Positions 40,421-51,244 are shown, numbered from the stretch's first letter. The stretch: 64,000 nucleotides of DNA from Acidobacteriota bacterium (GCA_019351975.1 JABBOG010000012.1:1-64000); one strand, 5' to 3'. The notes: generated by a model from the letters alone, not told the origin. Numbers and translations: made by a program.

Positions 40421-42385
40421 TTGAGTCCGCTCTCAAAATCAAATCACGCAGCATCCCACACCACACCCACACCTCTCAGCCGACGCCGCTTCGTCCAGGG
40501 AGCACTCGCAGGCGCGGCAGTCGCCTCCTGCAGTCTCACCTCCAATCAAGTATTCGCCGCACCAACGCAGCAGAGCCCAGCAAACCTCACAGGTCAACAC
40601 TTTGACATCAACATAGACACCATGCCCGTCAACCTCACTGGCCACAGTGCCATCGCGACAGCCGTAAACCGCTCGGTTCCCGGCCCCACCCTGCGATGGA
40701 CTGAAGGCGACACCGTCACCATCGCTGTTACCAATCACCTCGCCAAATCAACCTCAATCCACTGGCATGGCATCCGGTTGCCCGAGCAGATGGACGGCGT
40801 ACCCGGCCTGAGTTTCCGAGGCATCGCCCCCGGACAAACCTTCCACTACCGCATTCCTGTTGTGCAGCACGGTACCTACTGGTATCACAGCCACAGCCGC
40901 TTTCAAGAGCAGACTGGCCTGGGCGGCGCACTCATCATCGCACCCCAAGGCAAAGATCCCATCGACTCCGACCGTGAGCACGTTCTCTTCTTATCCGACT
41001 GGACCGACGAAGATCCGGAGACACTCTACAGCAACCTCAAGCAGGACAGCAGCTACTACAACTACCACCGCCTCTCCGCCTCAAACTTCATCACCTCTGC
41101 CCGACAGAAAGGTATTCTACAAACTCTCTCCCAGCGCGCCGCCTGGGCTCGCATGGATATGAGCCCAACCGACATTGCCGACGTCACCGGCGCGACCTAT
41201 ACCTATCTCATCAACGGCAACGCCCCCGTTGCAAACTGGACCGCGCTCTTCACTCCAGGAGAAAAGGTCCGACTCCGAATCATCAACGGCTCCTCTATGA
41301 CCTTCTTCGACGTCCGCATCCCCGGCCTGAAAATGTCCGTCGTTCAAGCTGACGGCAATGACGTCGAGCCCATCAGCGTTGACGAGTTCCGCATCGCTCC
41401 AGCAGAAACCTACGACGTCATCGTGCAACCCCACAACGACTCCGCCTATACCATCTTCGCCCAGTCCGAAGACCGTTTCGGCTACGCGCGCGGCACTCTA
41501 GCTCCGAGAATGGGCATGTCAGCACCGGTCCCCACCATCGATCCGCCACCCCAACGCACCATGATGGACATGGGCATGGGCAGCATGACCGGTATGGGCA
41601 GCATGGCCGACATGCACATGGCACACTCCAAAGCCACAGGCAACGCAGACGATCAAAGCATGTCCGGCATGGATATGGGAGACCGCACCACGGCGGCCGC
41701 ACATGCGATCCCTGATGCCGTCCAAACCTCTCCCACAACCTCTGTTCGGAGCCAAGACATGGACGGCATGCTCATGGGAAATGACTCCGGCATCACACCG
41801 TTCCCCCAGCCAGGCCCCAACACGATGCCGCTTATGATTGCTTCTGAATCCGCGCCGCATCTAAGGCCCTCCAACCCCGTGCACATGCACCTTGGCCCAC
41901 AAGTCGATAACATCCCCATGCAGGTCACGCAGCGTCTCAACGACCCCGGCGTAGGCCTCAGCGACAACGGCCGCCGCGTCCTCACCTACGCCGACCTCCG
42001 CGCACGCTTCCGCGGCGTCGACCCGCGCCCGCCCTCCCGTGAAATTGAGCTGCACCTCTCCGGCAACATGGAACGTTACATCTGGGGATTCAACGGCCAG
42101 AAGTTCTCCGCGGCCGAACCCATTGAGCTCAAGCTCGGTGAACGCGTTCGTTTCATCCTCATCAACGACACCATGATGGAACACCCCATTCACCTCCACG
42201 GCATGTGGAGCGAGCTCGAAAACGGCCACGGAGACCTCCGCCCCTACAAGCACACCATCATCGTCAAACCTGCCGAACGCGTCAGCTATCTCGTCAGCGC
42301 CGACACCCCCGGACGTTGGGCCTATCACTGCCATCTGCTCTACCACATGGAAGCGGGCATGTTCAGAACGGTAGTTGTCGCATGA
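40421..42385 (+). CDS. copA: multicopper oxidase, copper resistance CopA family
   Basis: Tat motif SRRRFVQGALAGAAV; copper sites HWHGIRLP, HYRIPVVQHGTYWYHSHSRFQ, HPIHLHGMWSEL, WAYHCHLLYHMEAGMFRTV; Met-rich MDMGMGSMTGMGSMADMHM. Confidence 0.95.
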   Translation: MSPLSKSNHAASHTTPTPLSRRRFVQGALAGAAVASCSLTSNQVFAAPTQQSPANLTGQHFDINIDTMPVNLTGHSAIATAVNRSVPGPTLRWTEGDTVTIAVTNHLAKSTSIHWHGIRLPEQMDGVPGLSFRGIAPGQTFHYRIPVVQHGTYWYHSHSRFQEQTGLGGALIIAPQGKDPIDSDREHVLFLSDWTDEDPETLYSNLKQDSSYYNYHRLSASNFITSARQKGILQTLSQRAAWARMDMSPTDIADVTGATYTYLINGNAPVANWTALFTPGEKVRLRIINGSSMTFFDVRIPGLKMSVVQADGNDVEPISVDEFRIAPAETYDVIVQPHNDSAYTIFAQSEDRFGYARGTLAPRMGMSAPVPTIDPPPQRTMMDMGMGSMTGMGSMADMHMAHSKATGNADDQSMSGMDMGDRTTAAAHAIPDAVQTSPTTSVRSQDMDGMLMGNDSGITPFPQPGPNTMPLMIASESAPHLRPSNPVHMHLGPQVDNIPMQVTQRLNDPGVGLSDNGRRVLTYADLRARFRGVDPRPPSREIELHLSGNMERYIWGFNGQKFSAAEPIELKLGERVRFILINDTMMEHPIHLHGMWSELENGHGDLRPYKHTIIVKPAERVSYLVSADTPGRWAYHCHLLYHMEAGMFRTVVVA

Positions 42386-43197
42386 CAGCACAGAACCATC
42401 TTCACCAATCCACAGCAAGGATCGCTTTCGTTCCACTGGCGGTCCTCCTCATCGTTATCACCGTGGCGTTACAACAGCCCGCATCTGCGCAGTCGATGAG
42501 CTCTTCGCGTGCATCCAGCCTCTCCTCGTCGCTTCCTAATTCCGAACCGCCCGTCATGGATAACACCGTCTTCAAACATGTCCTCCTCGATCAACTTGAA
42601 GACCGCTCCAACGGCCCCGACAACGAACTCCGCTGGGACGGACAAGCCTGGATCGGCACCGACATGAACAAACTCTGGTTAAAGTCCGAAGGCTTTAGTA
42701 GTCTAACGAATGCAAGCGATGGCGATCTGGAAGCACTCTACGATCATCCTCTCCCCCGCATCCGATACTTCGACGCCCAGGCAGGCGTTCGCGAAGATCT
42801 CGACTCCTACCCAGCACGTACATGGGCCGCGCTGGGCCTCGAAGGCCTCGCTCCCTTTTACTTCCAGCTAGAGCCCACCATCTATATCCGTGACGGTGGC
42901 AACATCGCCGCGCGCATGGTGGGCTCGTACGATCTCTTATTGAACCAACGGTGGGTGCTGCAACCGGAAGCCGAGCTGAACTTCTATAACAAGGACGACC
43001 CCGCGCGCCTCATCGGATCTGGCCTTTCGGATATCGACACCGGCATCCGCCTGCGCTACGAGATCACTCGCAAATTCGCCCCTTACATCGGCTTCGCATA
43101 CAATGGCAAGTACAGTACTACCGCGGTCTACGCACGCGCTGCATCGGAGTCCACCAGCGATCCAAGATTCGTCTTCGGCCTTCGTCTCTGGTACTGA
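42382..43197 (+). CDS. copB: copper resistance protein B (outer membrane)
   Basis: ATGA overlap with copA. FKHVLLDQLEDRSNGPDNELRWDGQAWIGTDMNKLWLKSEG, APFYFQLEPTIYIRDGGNIAARM, FVFGLRLWY. Confidence 0.95.
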   Translation: MTAQNHLHQSTARIAFVPLAVLLIVITVALQQPASAQSMSSSRASSLSSSLPNSEPPVMDNTVFKHVLLDQLEDRSNGPDNELRWDGQAWIGTDMNKLWLKSEGFSSLTNASDGDLEALYDHPLPRIRYFDAQAGVREDLDSYPARTWAALGLEGLAPFYFQLEPTIYIRDGGNIAARMVGSYDLLLNQRWVLQPEAELNFYNKDDPARLIGSGLSDIDTGIRLRYEITRKFAPYIGFAYNGKYSTTAVYARAASESTSDPRFVFGLRLWY

Positions 43198-43209
43198 AAA
43201 CCTTCGAGC

Positions 43210-46200
43210 TTATATCTCCAGATCGCCCTCCGGCTCGGGCAGCACATCGTGATCGCGCGCAATCCAAACATATAGCGTCGGCAGCAGAAAGATGCTCATC
43301 ACCAGATCGGAGACCAGACCACCTACAATCACAATTGCAAATGGGCGTTGCGAATCCGACCCAATCCCATGCGACATCGCTGCAGGCAACAGACCAAGCG
43401 TTGCAACAAGCATCGTCATCATGATCGGTCGCAGCCTCAATACCGCGCCCTCTACCGCAGACTCCTCAATCGAGTGTCCACGCACCCTCAATTGATTCAT
43501 GTATTCAAGCATGATCACGCCTGTCTGCACGGACACACCGAACAGCGCAAGGAACCCAACGCTCGACGACACACTGATATTTGTGTGTGTCACCAACAGC
43601 GCCAGCAATCCGCCCACACGCGCCAGCGCCACATTGATGAGAATCAACGTAGCCCACTTGAACGACTTGAACATCATATACAAGATGATGAAGATCAGTA
43701 GCACCGTCATCGGCACAATCATTGCCAGCCGCTTGTCGGCCCGCTGTTTACTCTCGTACTCACCCGCCCAAACAAAGTGATATCCCCGCGCGAGAGGAAC
43801 CTCCTTGTTCACCTTGTTGATCGCTTCCTCCACCGTACTTCCCAAATCGCGTCCACGCACGCTGTACTTAACTGCGATGTAGCGCTGTTCCCCCTCGCGG
43901 TAAATCTCCTCCGCACCATCCACCGTCTGTACTTTCGTCAACTGTGCAAGTGACACCCGCTCTCCTGTCGGAGACAGCAATCGCACATTCTCTATCGCCT
44001 CACGTGTATCCCGATACGGCTTCTGATATCGCAGCACCAAATCATACTGCGCATCTCCCTGAAGAATCGTGCTCACAGCGCCGCCACCCACCGCCGTCTG
44101 AATCGCATCCTGAATGTCCGCCACATTGATCCCGAACCGCGCCGCTGCTTGTCGGTCCACCGTAAACGTTAGGTTTGGCTGCCCAATCAAACGAAATAAC
44201 CCAAGGTCCTGTACGCCCGGAATCTTTCGCATCACATTGACGACGTCGTCACCCTTCGCCTCCAGTGTCTTCAAATCATCGCCAAAGATCTTCACCGATA
44301 ACTCACCCTTCACGCCGCTGACCGCTTCCTCCATGTTGTCTTCAATCGGCTGGGAAAACCCCCAAATGACGCCTGGAATCGTTTCTAACTGCTGGTCCAT
44401 CGACGCAATCAGATTGTCCTTGTTCTGATGAAAGATCGGCCTCCACTGGTCTTTGGGCTTCAGATTCACGTTATATTCCGTGTCAAAAAAGCCCGTCGTA
44501 TCGGTCCCATCATCCGGTCTTCCAATCTGGTCAACAACATCCGTCACCTCCGGATAGTTGGCAAGAATCAGACGCGCCTTATTCGCAATCGCAAGACTCG
44601 CCTCCGGTCCCGTCGATGGCGCAAGCGTCCCACGCACCCACATCGAGCCCTCATCCAGATGGGGCAAGAACTCCGAACCGATCACTCCGCTATACAGCAA
44701 GAAAATCGCCAATCCCAGCCCAGCGACGCCCACGCCCACCGTCACACCACGGTGATGAATTGCCCACGTTACGCCTTTTCTATAGCGCGCCGTCAGGTAC
44801 TCCATCACAACGTTCTTCCACTCTTTCGCACCCCTGCGAAAGAAAAAACTCGCTAGCACCGGCGCAACAATCATGGAGAAAATCAAAGCACCCAACAGCG
44901 CGAAAGCCACCGTCCACGCCATCGGCCGGAACAACCGTCCCTCGACAGATTGCAGCGTAAAGATCGGCAGATACGCGGTGATAATGATCCCTATCGCGTA
45001 AAACACTGGCCGCTGAATCTCATGCGCAGCAGCTTGGATCTTCTCCTGCGGCGTCTCTTCGCCCGCACTCTGTCGATTCAAGTGACGCACAATATTCTCG
45101 ATCATCACCACAGAGCCATCGACCACCATCCCGAAGTCCAGAGCGCCCAGCGACAGCAGATTCGCCGGTATGTGGCTCAAATCCAGGCAGATCGACGCAA
45201 ACAGCAATGCAAAAGGAATTGTGAGCGCAACAATAATCGCACCGCGTATATTCCCCAGGAACAACATGAGAATAATCACGACCAGCACAATGCCTTCGGT
45301 CAGGTTGTGCATTACTGTATGCGTGGTCAGCTGGATCAGCTCGCTTCGATCCAGAAACGGAACAATCTTCACTCCCTCCGGCAGCACATGCGCATTCAGT
45401 TCCTCTACCTTCGCGTGAATTCCCTTCAGCGCCGGATCAGCATTCGCGCCCTTCTGTAGCAGCACGGATCCCTCAACCACATCAGGATTATCAATCAGCT
45501 TCCCATTCACATCTCGATACGTCTTCGAGATCTGCCCCAGCCGGATCTTCGGTCCTTCTTCCACCACTGCAATATCTTTAATCCGAAGCGGCGTTCCATT
45601 CTGCGTCTTTACTAGCGTGTTCTCGATCTGCTGAACATTCGCGTACAGGCCCACCGCCTGCACATTTATCTGCTGTGAACCCGCAACAATGAAGCTTCCC
45701 CCAGCATTCGTATTATTGTTCGCTAACTGCTGCTCCACCTGCCCAATCGTCAATCCATACGAGATCAGCTTGTCCGGATCAAGCCGAACCTGATACTCCT
45801 TCGTCTGTCCTCCAAAGCTCGCAACGTCAACAATGCCGGGAATATTCTTGAACTGCTTCTCCAGCGTCCAGTCCTCCAGCGACTTCTGCTCCATCACATC
45901 AACCGCTGGATTCTTGCTCTCAATCGTGTACCAGTAAATCTGTCCAGCCGGACTCCAGTCTGTCTGCAATTGCGGCACCAGCCCTGCAGGCAGCGTCACC
46001 ATGCTCAGTCGTTCCAGCACCCGCTCGCGATTCCAACTATTGTCCGAGTCGTCATCGAAATTCATCACCAGGCTCGATATCCCTGCCAGGCTGAACGAAC
46101 GCAGATTCTTCATCTGCGGGATTCCCGCCATCTGTATCTCGGTAGGGACCGTAATCTGCTTCTCAATATCCTCTGCGGAGTGCCCAGGCCACTGCGTAAT

Positions 46201-46347
46201 GACGTTGACATAGTTGTCCGCAACATCCGGATACGCGTCCACAGGCAAATTATGGAACGCGATCGCTCCCCACACAAATAACACGATCGCTACGCCCACA
46301 ATCAACAACCGGTTCTTCAACGCAAAATCAACCAGCCTGCGGATCAT
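43210..46347 (-). CDS. efflux RND transporter permease, CzcA/CusA (heavy metal) family
   Basis: DAYPDVADNYVNVITQWPGHSAEDIEKQIT, DFGMVVDGSVVMIENIVRHLNR, LFGVSVQTGVIMLEYMNQLR. Confidence 0.94.
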   Translation of the reverse strand: MIRRLVDFALKNRLLIVGVAIVLFVWGAIAFHNLPVDAYPDVADNYVNVITQWPGHSAEDIEKQITVPTEIQMAGIPQMKNLRSFSLAGISSLVMNFDDDSDNSWNRERVLERLSMVTLPAGLVPQLQTDWSPAGQIYWYTIESKNPAVDVMEQKSLEDWTLEKQFKNIPGIVDVASFGGQTKEYQVRLDPDKLISYGLTIGQVEQQLANNNTNAGGSFIVAGSQQINVQAVGLYANVQQIENTLVKTQNGTPLRIKDIAVVEEGPKIRLGQISKTYRDVNGKLIDNPDVVEGSVLLQKGANADPALKGIHAKVEELNAHVLPEGVKIVPFLDRSELIQLTTHTVMHNLTEGIVLVVIILMLFLGNIRGAIIVALTIPFALLFASICLDLSHIPANLLSLGALDFGMVVDGSVVMIENIVRHLNRQSAGEETPQEKIQAAAHEIQRPVFYAIGIIITAYLPIFTLQSVEGRLFRPMAWTVAFALLGALIFSMIVAPVLASFFFRRGAKEWKNVVMEYLTARYRKGVTWAIHHRGVTVGVGVAGLGLAIFLLYSGVIGSEFLPHLDEGSMWVRGTLAPSTGPEASLAIANKARLILANYPEVTDVVDQIGRPDDGTDTTGFFDTEYNVNLKPKDQWRPIFHQNKDNLIASMDQQLETIPGVIWGFSQPIEDNMEEAVSGVKGELSVKIFGDDLKTLEAKGDDVVNVMRKIPGVQDLGLFRLIGQPNLTFTVDRQAAARFGINVADIQDAIQTAVGGGAVSTILQGDAQYDLVLRYQKPYRDTREAIENVRLLSPTGERVSLAQLTKVQTVDGAEEIYREGEQRYIAVKYSVRGRDLGSTVEEAINKVNKEVPLARGYHFVWAGEYESKQRADKRLAMIVPMTVLLIFIILYMMFKSFKWATLILINVALARVGGLLALLVTHTNISVSSSVGFLALFGVSVQTGVIMLEYMNQLRVRGHSIEESAVEGAVLRLRPIMMTMLVATLGLLPAAMSHGIGSDSQRPFAIVIVGGLVSDLVMSIFLLPTLYVWIARDHDVLPEPEGDLEI

Positions 46348-47489
46348 TGGGCCTCCAACGTCGACTCCAACTGCAGTACATTCGACACGACCTGCTGCCC
46401 TGGATCGATGCCCATCATGACCTCCTGTTGCCCGTTCAAAAGCATCTCGCCCGCATGCACTTCAACACGCCGAAAGTGATCTGCACCCGCAGGAACAAAC
46501 ACCCAATCGCGATCATGCAAATGCAGAATGGCGTCCGCTGGAACCACCGCATACGCCCTGTCTCTTCTCCTATCGAACGTTGCCGTCACAAACATTCCCA
46601 GTTTCAAATACCCCGGATTTTTTACTTCGATCCTGGCCTTCGCCGTCCGTATGCTCGGATCAAGCATCGGATCAATCTCCGACACCGTCCCAGTCAGCAC
46701 CTTATCCGGATACCCATTAACATGTATCGTCGCCATCTGCCCTATCTTCAACTTCGGCAGATCATTTTCATACACATCGCAGATCACCCACACATTGCTC
46801 AGATCCGCCAGCGTAAACGTCGTCGACGACCCAGAGTAAGTTACGCCCACTGCGGCCGCGTTCGTCACATTCTGCGCAATCACCACACCCGTAATCGGCG
46901 CATACACCGGTACGATGCTGCTCGGATGATTCTTATTTACACCCAGCGTCTTCAGCTGGTCTTCAGCCGCCGAAAGGTCCGCCTTCGCGTCCTTCTCCGT
47001 GTCATCCGCCTGCTCCACTTCACTCAGCGGAACCGCCCCATGCGCATAAAGATCATTCGCCCGTACATACGCCTTATTCGCCAACTGCTCGTCATTCACG
47101 GCCTTCAGATACTGGTCGAACGCATTCGTAATATCGTTGCTCTGCACCTGCAACAGCAACTGTCCCTTCTTTACATAATCGCCAAGCCTCGTCTTGATGT
47201 CGATCACACGCCCGCTTGCCAGTGAGATCACAGGGACCTCACGCGACACATCCGGATTCACCGAACCCGTCACATCCATCTGCGCCGGTGTGTCCAGCTT
47301 CCCCGCTGCGACGAGCGGAAACAGATTCGGCTTGTCCACAGTCACCAAAGCCATGTCGCCTGTTTCAACAGGCTTGCTGTCCTTCGGTATGCCATCCGAC
47401 GGATTAAACTTCTTGCCTTCGCATCCCGCCAATAGGAGGCAAGCGCACGCACCCACGGCAATATGTGCCAGTAACCTCTTGAGACTCAT
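46344..47489 (-). CDS. efflux RND transporter periplasmic adaptor subunit (CzcB/CusB-like)
   Basis: Lipobox-like CLLLAGCEGKK; biotinyl-lipoyl-like VIDIKTRLGDYVKKGQLLLQVQS; 4-bp overlaps with both neighbours. Confidence 0.92.
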   Translation of the reverse strand: MSLKRLLAHIAVGACACLLLAGCEGKKFNPSDGIPKDSKPVETGDMALVTVDKPNLFPLVAAGKLDTPAQMDVTGSVNPDVSREVPVISLASGRVIDIKTRLGDYVKKGQLLLQVQSNDITNAFDQYLKAVNDEQLANKAYVRANDLYAHGAVPLSEVEQADDTEKDAKADLSAAEDQLKTLGVNKNHPSSIVPVYAPITGVVIAQNVTNAAAVGVTYSGSSTTFTLADLSNVWVICDVYENDLPKLKIGQMATIHVNGYPDKVLTGTVSEIDPMLDPSIRTAKARIEVKNPGYLKLGMFVTATFDRRRDRAYAVVPADAILHLHDRDWVFVPAGADHFRRVEVHAGEMLLNGQQEVMMGIDPGQQVVSNVLQLESTLEAQ

Positions 47490-48958
47490 TGAATCACCTC
47501 ACGCCCCACAGCAAGATTCAGCTGGCCAGCGGCAGTCATGTAAGTTCCAATCAATTGCAAGTAAGCAAGTTCGACCGTCCGAAAATCACTCTGCGCATTC
47601 AGCAAATCCAGCAGCGCCGCACCACCGCGCATGTACGCATATGTCACAGTGTCGCGAACATGCGTGGCCTCATCCAGATAATGTCCCTTGTAAGGCCGCA
47701 GCAAATTCAATGTGCTCTGTACCTGCACATAAGCAGAATCCACATCCGAGAACACCTGCGCACTCGTCGCGTCTTCCTGCTGCTGATTCTTCGAAATGTC
47801 AATCTCCGTGCGCTTCTTCTCACCCTGATTACGATCAAAAATACGCAGCGGAATACTCACGCTCACTCCCAAGTATTGATTCGCGTAATTATTGTTGAAG
47901 GATCCGTTGTACGTATACCAAAGTCCAAACGTTGGATCGGTCGATCCATTCGCAACCGCCAGCTTATGGTTCGTATAAGCCTGCTGGATCGATTCATAGG
48001 CAGCCCTCAGGTCAGGCCTGCTGTTTAACGCTGCCTGCTGAAACTGCTCGAGCGGCGGCAACTGATCGCTGAAATCAAAATCCCCGCGCACCTCAAACTT
48101 CTCCACGGGCGTCTTATCATTCATAAGTTGCAGCAACACAATCTTGGCCTGCCGCAAATTGACGATCGCCGTCTCCAGGTCTGATTCATACTGCACGCGC
48201 TGCAGTTCAATCCTGTCGAAATCGATCTGTGCCATGTCCCCCTTCTGTAACCGGAAACGACTTATCTCAATCAGGTGGTCGTAGTACACAAGCTCTTCTT
48301 TCGTCAGCGCCAGCACGGCCTTCGCCTGCAACAACGCAACAAACTGCGATCGCAGATTAAACAGCAACGTCCGCCCAAGATCTGCGTGTTGCGCAACTGC
48401 GATCGCCGTCGCCTGCTGAGCACTCTTCAGCCGCAACTCGCGCTTGCCATCACGCTCGTGTAAATAGCTGAAATTTGGAGAAGGTGCCGTACCATGCAGT
48501 GGCTGCCAAACCCCTCCGTTCGGTGCCACCTGGGTACCATCCGCATTAAAAGTAAACTGCGGATTGGGTCTCAAGTCCGCTGTAATCTCTTCCGCCTTCA
48601 TCTCTTCCACATTCAACTCATCTGCCTTCAGCGTAGGATTCTGCGCCTCAAATTTTTGCTTCACCTCATCCCACGTCAAGCCATTCGGACTCGACGCCGC
48701 TGCCTGCGCCTCTTTCGCAGACTGTAGCGGCTGGTCCGGCAGTCCAGCCACACCCGATTGCCCCGCCTGCAGCACCTGCGGCCGCGGCGCAGAGATATCC
48801 TGCGCTCTCGCACTCCCCGAACACCACACCGGCGCCATCCCAAGCACAACAGCAATCGCCGCTACCAGCAACGAATTGCGCGTTGAAGGCCACCCCATCG
48901 CCGCAGCAGTCACTGGAATCATCTGCCATTCAAATCGCTGAAAGTTGGAAAACCTCAT
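47486..48958 (-). CDS. TolC-family outer membrane efflux protein (CzcC-like)
   Basis: Helical OEP pattern (EELVYYDHLIEISRFRLQKGDMAQIDFDRIELQRVQYESDL, VSIPLRIFDRNQGE). Start may lie downstream. Confidence 0.9.
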   Translation of the reverse strand: MRFSNFQRFEWQMIPVTAAAMGWPSTRNSLLVAAIAVVLGMAPVWCSGSARAQDISAPRPQVLQAGQSGVAGLPDQPLQSAKEAQAAASSPNGLTWDEVKQKFEAQNPTLKADELNVEEMKAEEITADLRPNPQFTFNADGTQVAPNGGVWQPLHGTAPSPNFSYLHERDGKRELRLKSAQQATAIAVAQHADLGRTLLFNLRSQFVALLQAKAVLALTKEELVYYDHLIEISRFRLQKGDMAQIDFDRIELQRVQYESDLETAIVNLRQAKIVLLQLMNDKTPVEKFEVRGDFDFSDQLPPLEQFQQAALNSRPDLRAAYESIQQAYTNHKLAVANGSTDPTFGLWYTYNGSFNNNYANQYLGVSVSIPLRIFDRNQGEKKRTEIDISKNQQQEDATSAQVFSDVDSAYVQVQSTLNLLRPYKGHYLDEATHVRDTVTYAYMRGGAALLDLLNAQSDFRTVELAYLQLIGTYMTAAGQLNLAVGREVIQ

Positions 48959-49187
48959 TCGTACCAGTCTATCTGGCTCGATGCATTCATTCAGGCTATC
49001 TTGTGGCCAACATCGCTAGCACCAGCCCACACACATATCGCAACTCGACCAAAGCGAATACACTTCAATCGAGAACGATGCAGTAAATCTCCTGACGTTT
49101 TAGTGTGACTCGCATTATCGGCTTCTGATGGATAGATAAAGATAATTTGCGGGAACCATAAGTTTCACAATAGATTCAATCAAGCCA

Positions 49188-50585
49188 ATGTATCCATCAC
49201 TCTTCCGAGGCAGCCGCACCTCCACCCTCATCTGGGGTGCCACACTCATCGCGCTCATCGCGCTCATCGATTGGCGCATCGTTGCGGACCTCCCGCTCGG
49301 CTTCCTCTATCTCCTCCCTATGCTCATGCTCGGGCGCATCCTACAGCCTTGGCAGATCATGACTGTAGCTGGTCTCTGCACGCTCCTCACTGAAGAGTTC
49401 GATCAGTTCACCTGGACCTTCCGCACCGGTCTTCCCCGCGATGTCCTCTACTTCTTCGCCTTCTTCGCCATCGGCATGTTCGTCCACGAAGCCAACCGCA
49501 ACCGCCAGATCATCGTCAGGCAGTTGCGCGAAATCGAACGCCAAAGCGAAGCTCGCCTCGAGGCCGAGCAACAGCTTAACGCCCTCATCCAAAGCAGTCC
49601 AGCAGCCATCGTCACGGCAGACTCCGACGGCTGCGTCCTCATGGCCAACGAAGCCGCACACCGCATGCTCGAACTCCACGCTCCCGCTCTCCTCGGCCGT
49701 TCCATTCAGCAATACTTCCCCTCCCTCTCACACATCTCCGGTCGCGAAACCCAGCAGCATCTCTTCCGCACCGTCATGCAGTCCCGCGGACATCGCGAAA
49801 GCGGCGAAGCTTTCCTCGCCGACATCTGCTTCTCCACCTATCCCACCCACTCCGGTCCACGCTTCGCCGCCATGATCCTCGACGCATCGGAGGAGCTTCG
49901 TACCCGCGAAGAATCCAGCCTCCATCAAATGCTCGCAGGCTCCCGCATCGCCGTCAGCGCTGTCTCCCACGAAGTCAGAAACATTTGTGGTGCCATCGCC
50001 GTCGTCCACCAGAACCTCGCTCGCGCCAACATCTTCCTCGGCAACAAGGACTTCGAAGCTCTCACCAATCTCGTCGTCGCCCTCGAACGCATCGCCGCCG
50101 TCGACCTTCGCCCCTACCCCGAGCAAACCTCCGAGGTCGATCTCGCAGCCGTCCTCGACGATCTCAAAATCGTCATCTCCCCGTCCCTCAGCGAGCACGA
50201 TATCGACTGCCAGTGGTCCATCGATCCTCATCTCCCTCTCGTCTGGGCAGATGGCACAAATCTCATCCAGGTCTTCCTCAACCTCACCACCAACAGCATC
50301 CGCGTTCTCTCGCAAATACCCTCCACCCGCAACCTCTTCATCTCCGCCTCCACGGAGGGTTCGCGCGTCATCGTGCAAGTCACCGACAACGGTCCGGGCA
50401 TCTCCCATCCCGACCGGCTCTTTCGCCCCTTCCAGGCCGGAGCCCAGAATACCGGCCTCGGACTCTATCTCGCCCGTGCCTTCGCCCGCTCCTTCGGTGG
50501 CGATCTCCACTACAAACCATCTCCCGAAGGCGCCTGCTTCGTCGTCGAACTCGCCTCAGCAGATGCGTCCAGAGACCTCCAGTGA
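49188..50585 (+). CDS. membrane sensor histidine kinase with PAS domain
   Basis: N-terminal TM segments, PAS-like ALIQSSPAAIVTADSDGCVLMANEAAHRML, H-box AVSHEVRN, N-box NLTTNSIRVL, G-box VTDNGPGI and GLGLYLARAFARSFGG. Confidence 0.92.
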   Translation: MYPSLFRGSRTSTLIWGATLIALIALIDWRIVADLPLGFLYLLPMLMLGRILQPWQIMTVAGLCTLLTEEFDQFTWTFRTGLPRDVLYFFAFFAIGMFVHEANRNRQIIVRQLREIERQSEARLEAEQQLNALIQSSPAAIVTADSDGCVLMANEAAHRMLELHAPALLGRSIQQYFPSLSHISGRETQQHLFRTVMQSRGHRESGEAFLADICFSTYPTHSGPRFAAMILDASEELRTREESSLHQMLAGSRIAVSAVSHEVRNICGAIAVVHQNLARANIFLGNKDFEALTNLVVALERIAAVDLRPYPEQTSEVDLAAVLDDLKIVISPSLSEHDIDCQWSIDPHLPLVWADGTNLIQVFLNLTTNSIRVLSQIPSTRNLFISASTEGSRVIVQVTDNGPGISHPDRLFRPFQAGAQNTGLGLYLARAFARSFGGDLHYKPSPEGACFVVELASADASRDLQ

Positions 50586-51241
50586 TCCGACCCATTCGCA
50601 TCCTCTTCGTCGACGACCACACCCTCTTCCGCGAAAGCGTCATTCGCCTCCTCGAACGCGAACCCGCCTTCACCATCGCCGGCCACTGCGCCTCACTCGC
50701 CGAAGCCCGCCTGCTCATCCGCGCCGCGCCCACCGACGTCGTCCTTCTCGACTACGATCTCGGCGCCGAACTCGGCACCGATCTCCTCCTCGATCTCCGC
50801 CGCTCCAGTCCCTCCACCAAAGTCCTCATGGTCACCGGCGGCATGGGCGCGTCCGCCATCCTCAACGCCGTCGATGCAGGTATCTCCGGCCTCATCCTCA
50901 AACATAGTGACCCGCGCCAGCTCATCGAAGCCATTCGCACGCTCGCCGACGGCGGTTCATGGTGGGATCCCGCAGCACTTCCACCACCCCACCACGCAGC
51001 CCAGGCCTCAGCCCCCGCCGAAGCTCCGCGCGCCCTCACCGACCGCCAACGGCACGTCCTCCGCTCCATCCTCGATGGCCTCTCCAACAAAGAGATCGCC
51101 GCAAAACTGCAAGTCTCCGAGTCGGCCATCAAAGCCAGCATTCAGGAGCTCTTCCTCAAAGCCGGCGTCCGCACCCGCAGTCAACTCGTCCGCGTCGCCA
51201 TCGAACGATACTCCTCCGACTGGCTCCAGCAATCCCGATGA
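50582..51241 (+). CDS. LuxR/NarL-family response regulator
   Basis: GTG start overlapping the kinase stop. Receiver RILFVDDHTLF...VVLLDYDLG...MVTGG; C-terminal LTDRQRHVLRSILDGLSNKEIAAKLQVSESAIKASIQELFLKAGV. Confidence 0.93.
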   Translation: MIRPIRILFVDDHTLFRESVIRLLEREPAFTIAGHCASLAEARLLIRAAPTDVVLLDYDLGAELGTDLLLDLRRSSPSTKVLMVTGGMGASAILNAVDAGISGLILKHSDPRQLIEAIRTLADGGSWWDPAALPPPHHAAQASAPAEAPRALTDRQRHVLRSILDGLSNKEIAAKLQVSESAIKASIQELFLKAGVRTRSQLVRVAIERYSSDWLQQSR

Positions 51242-51244
51242 GCC

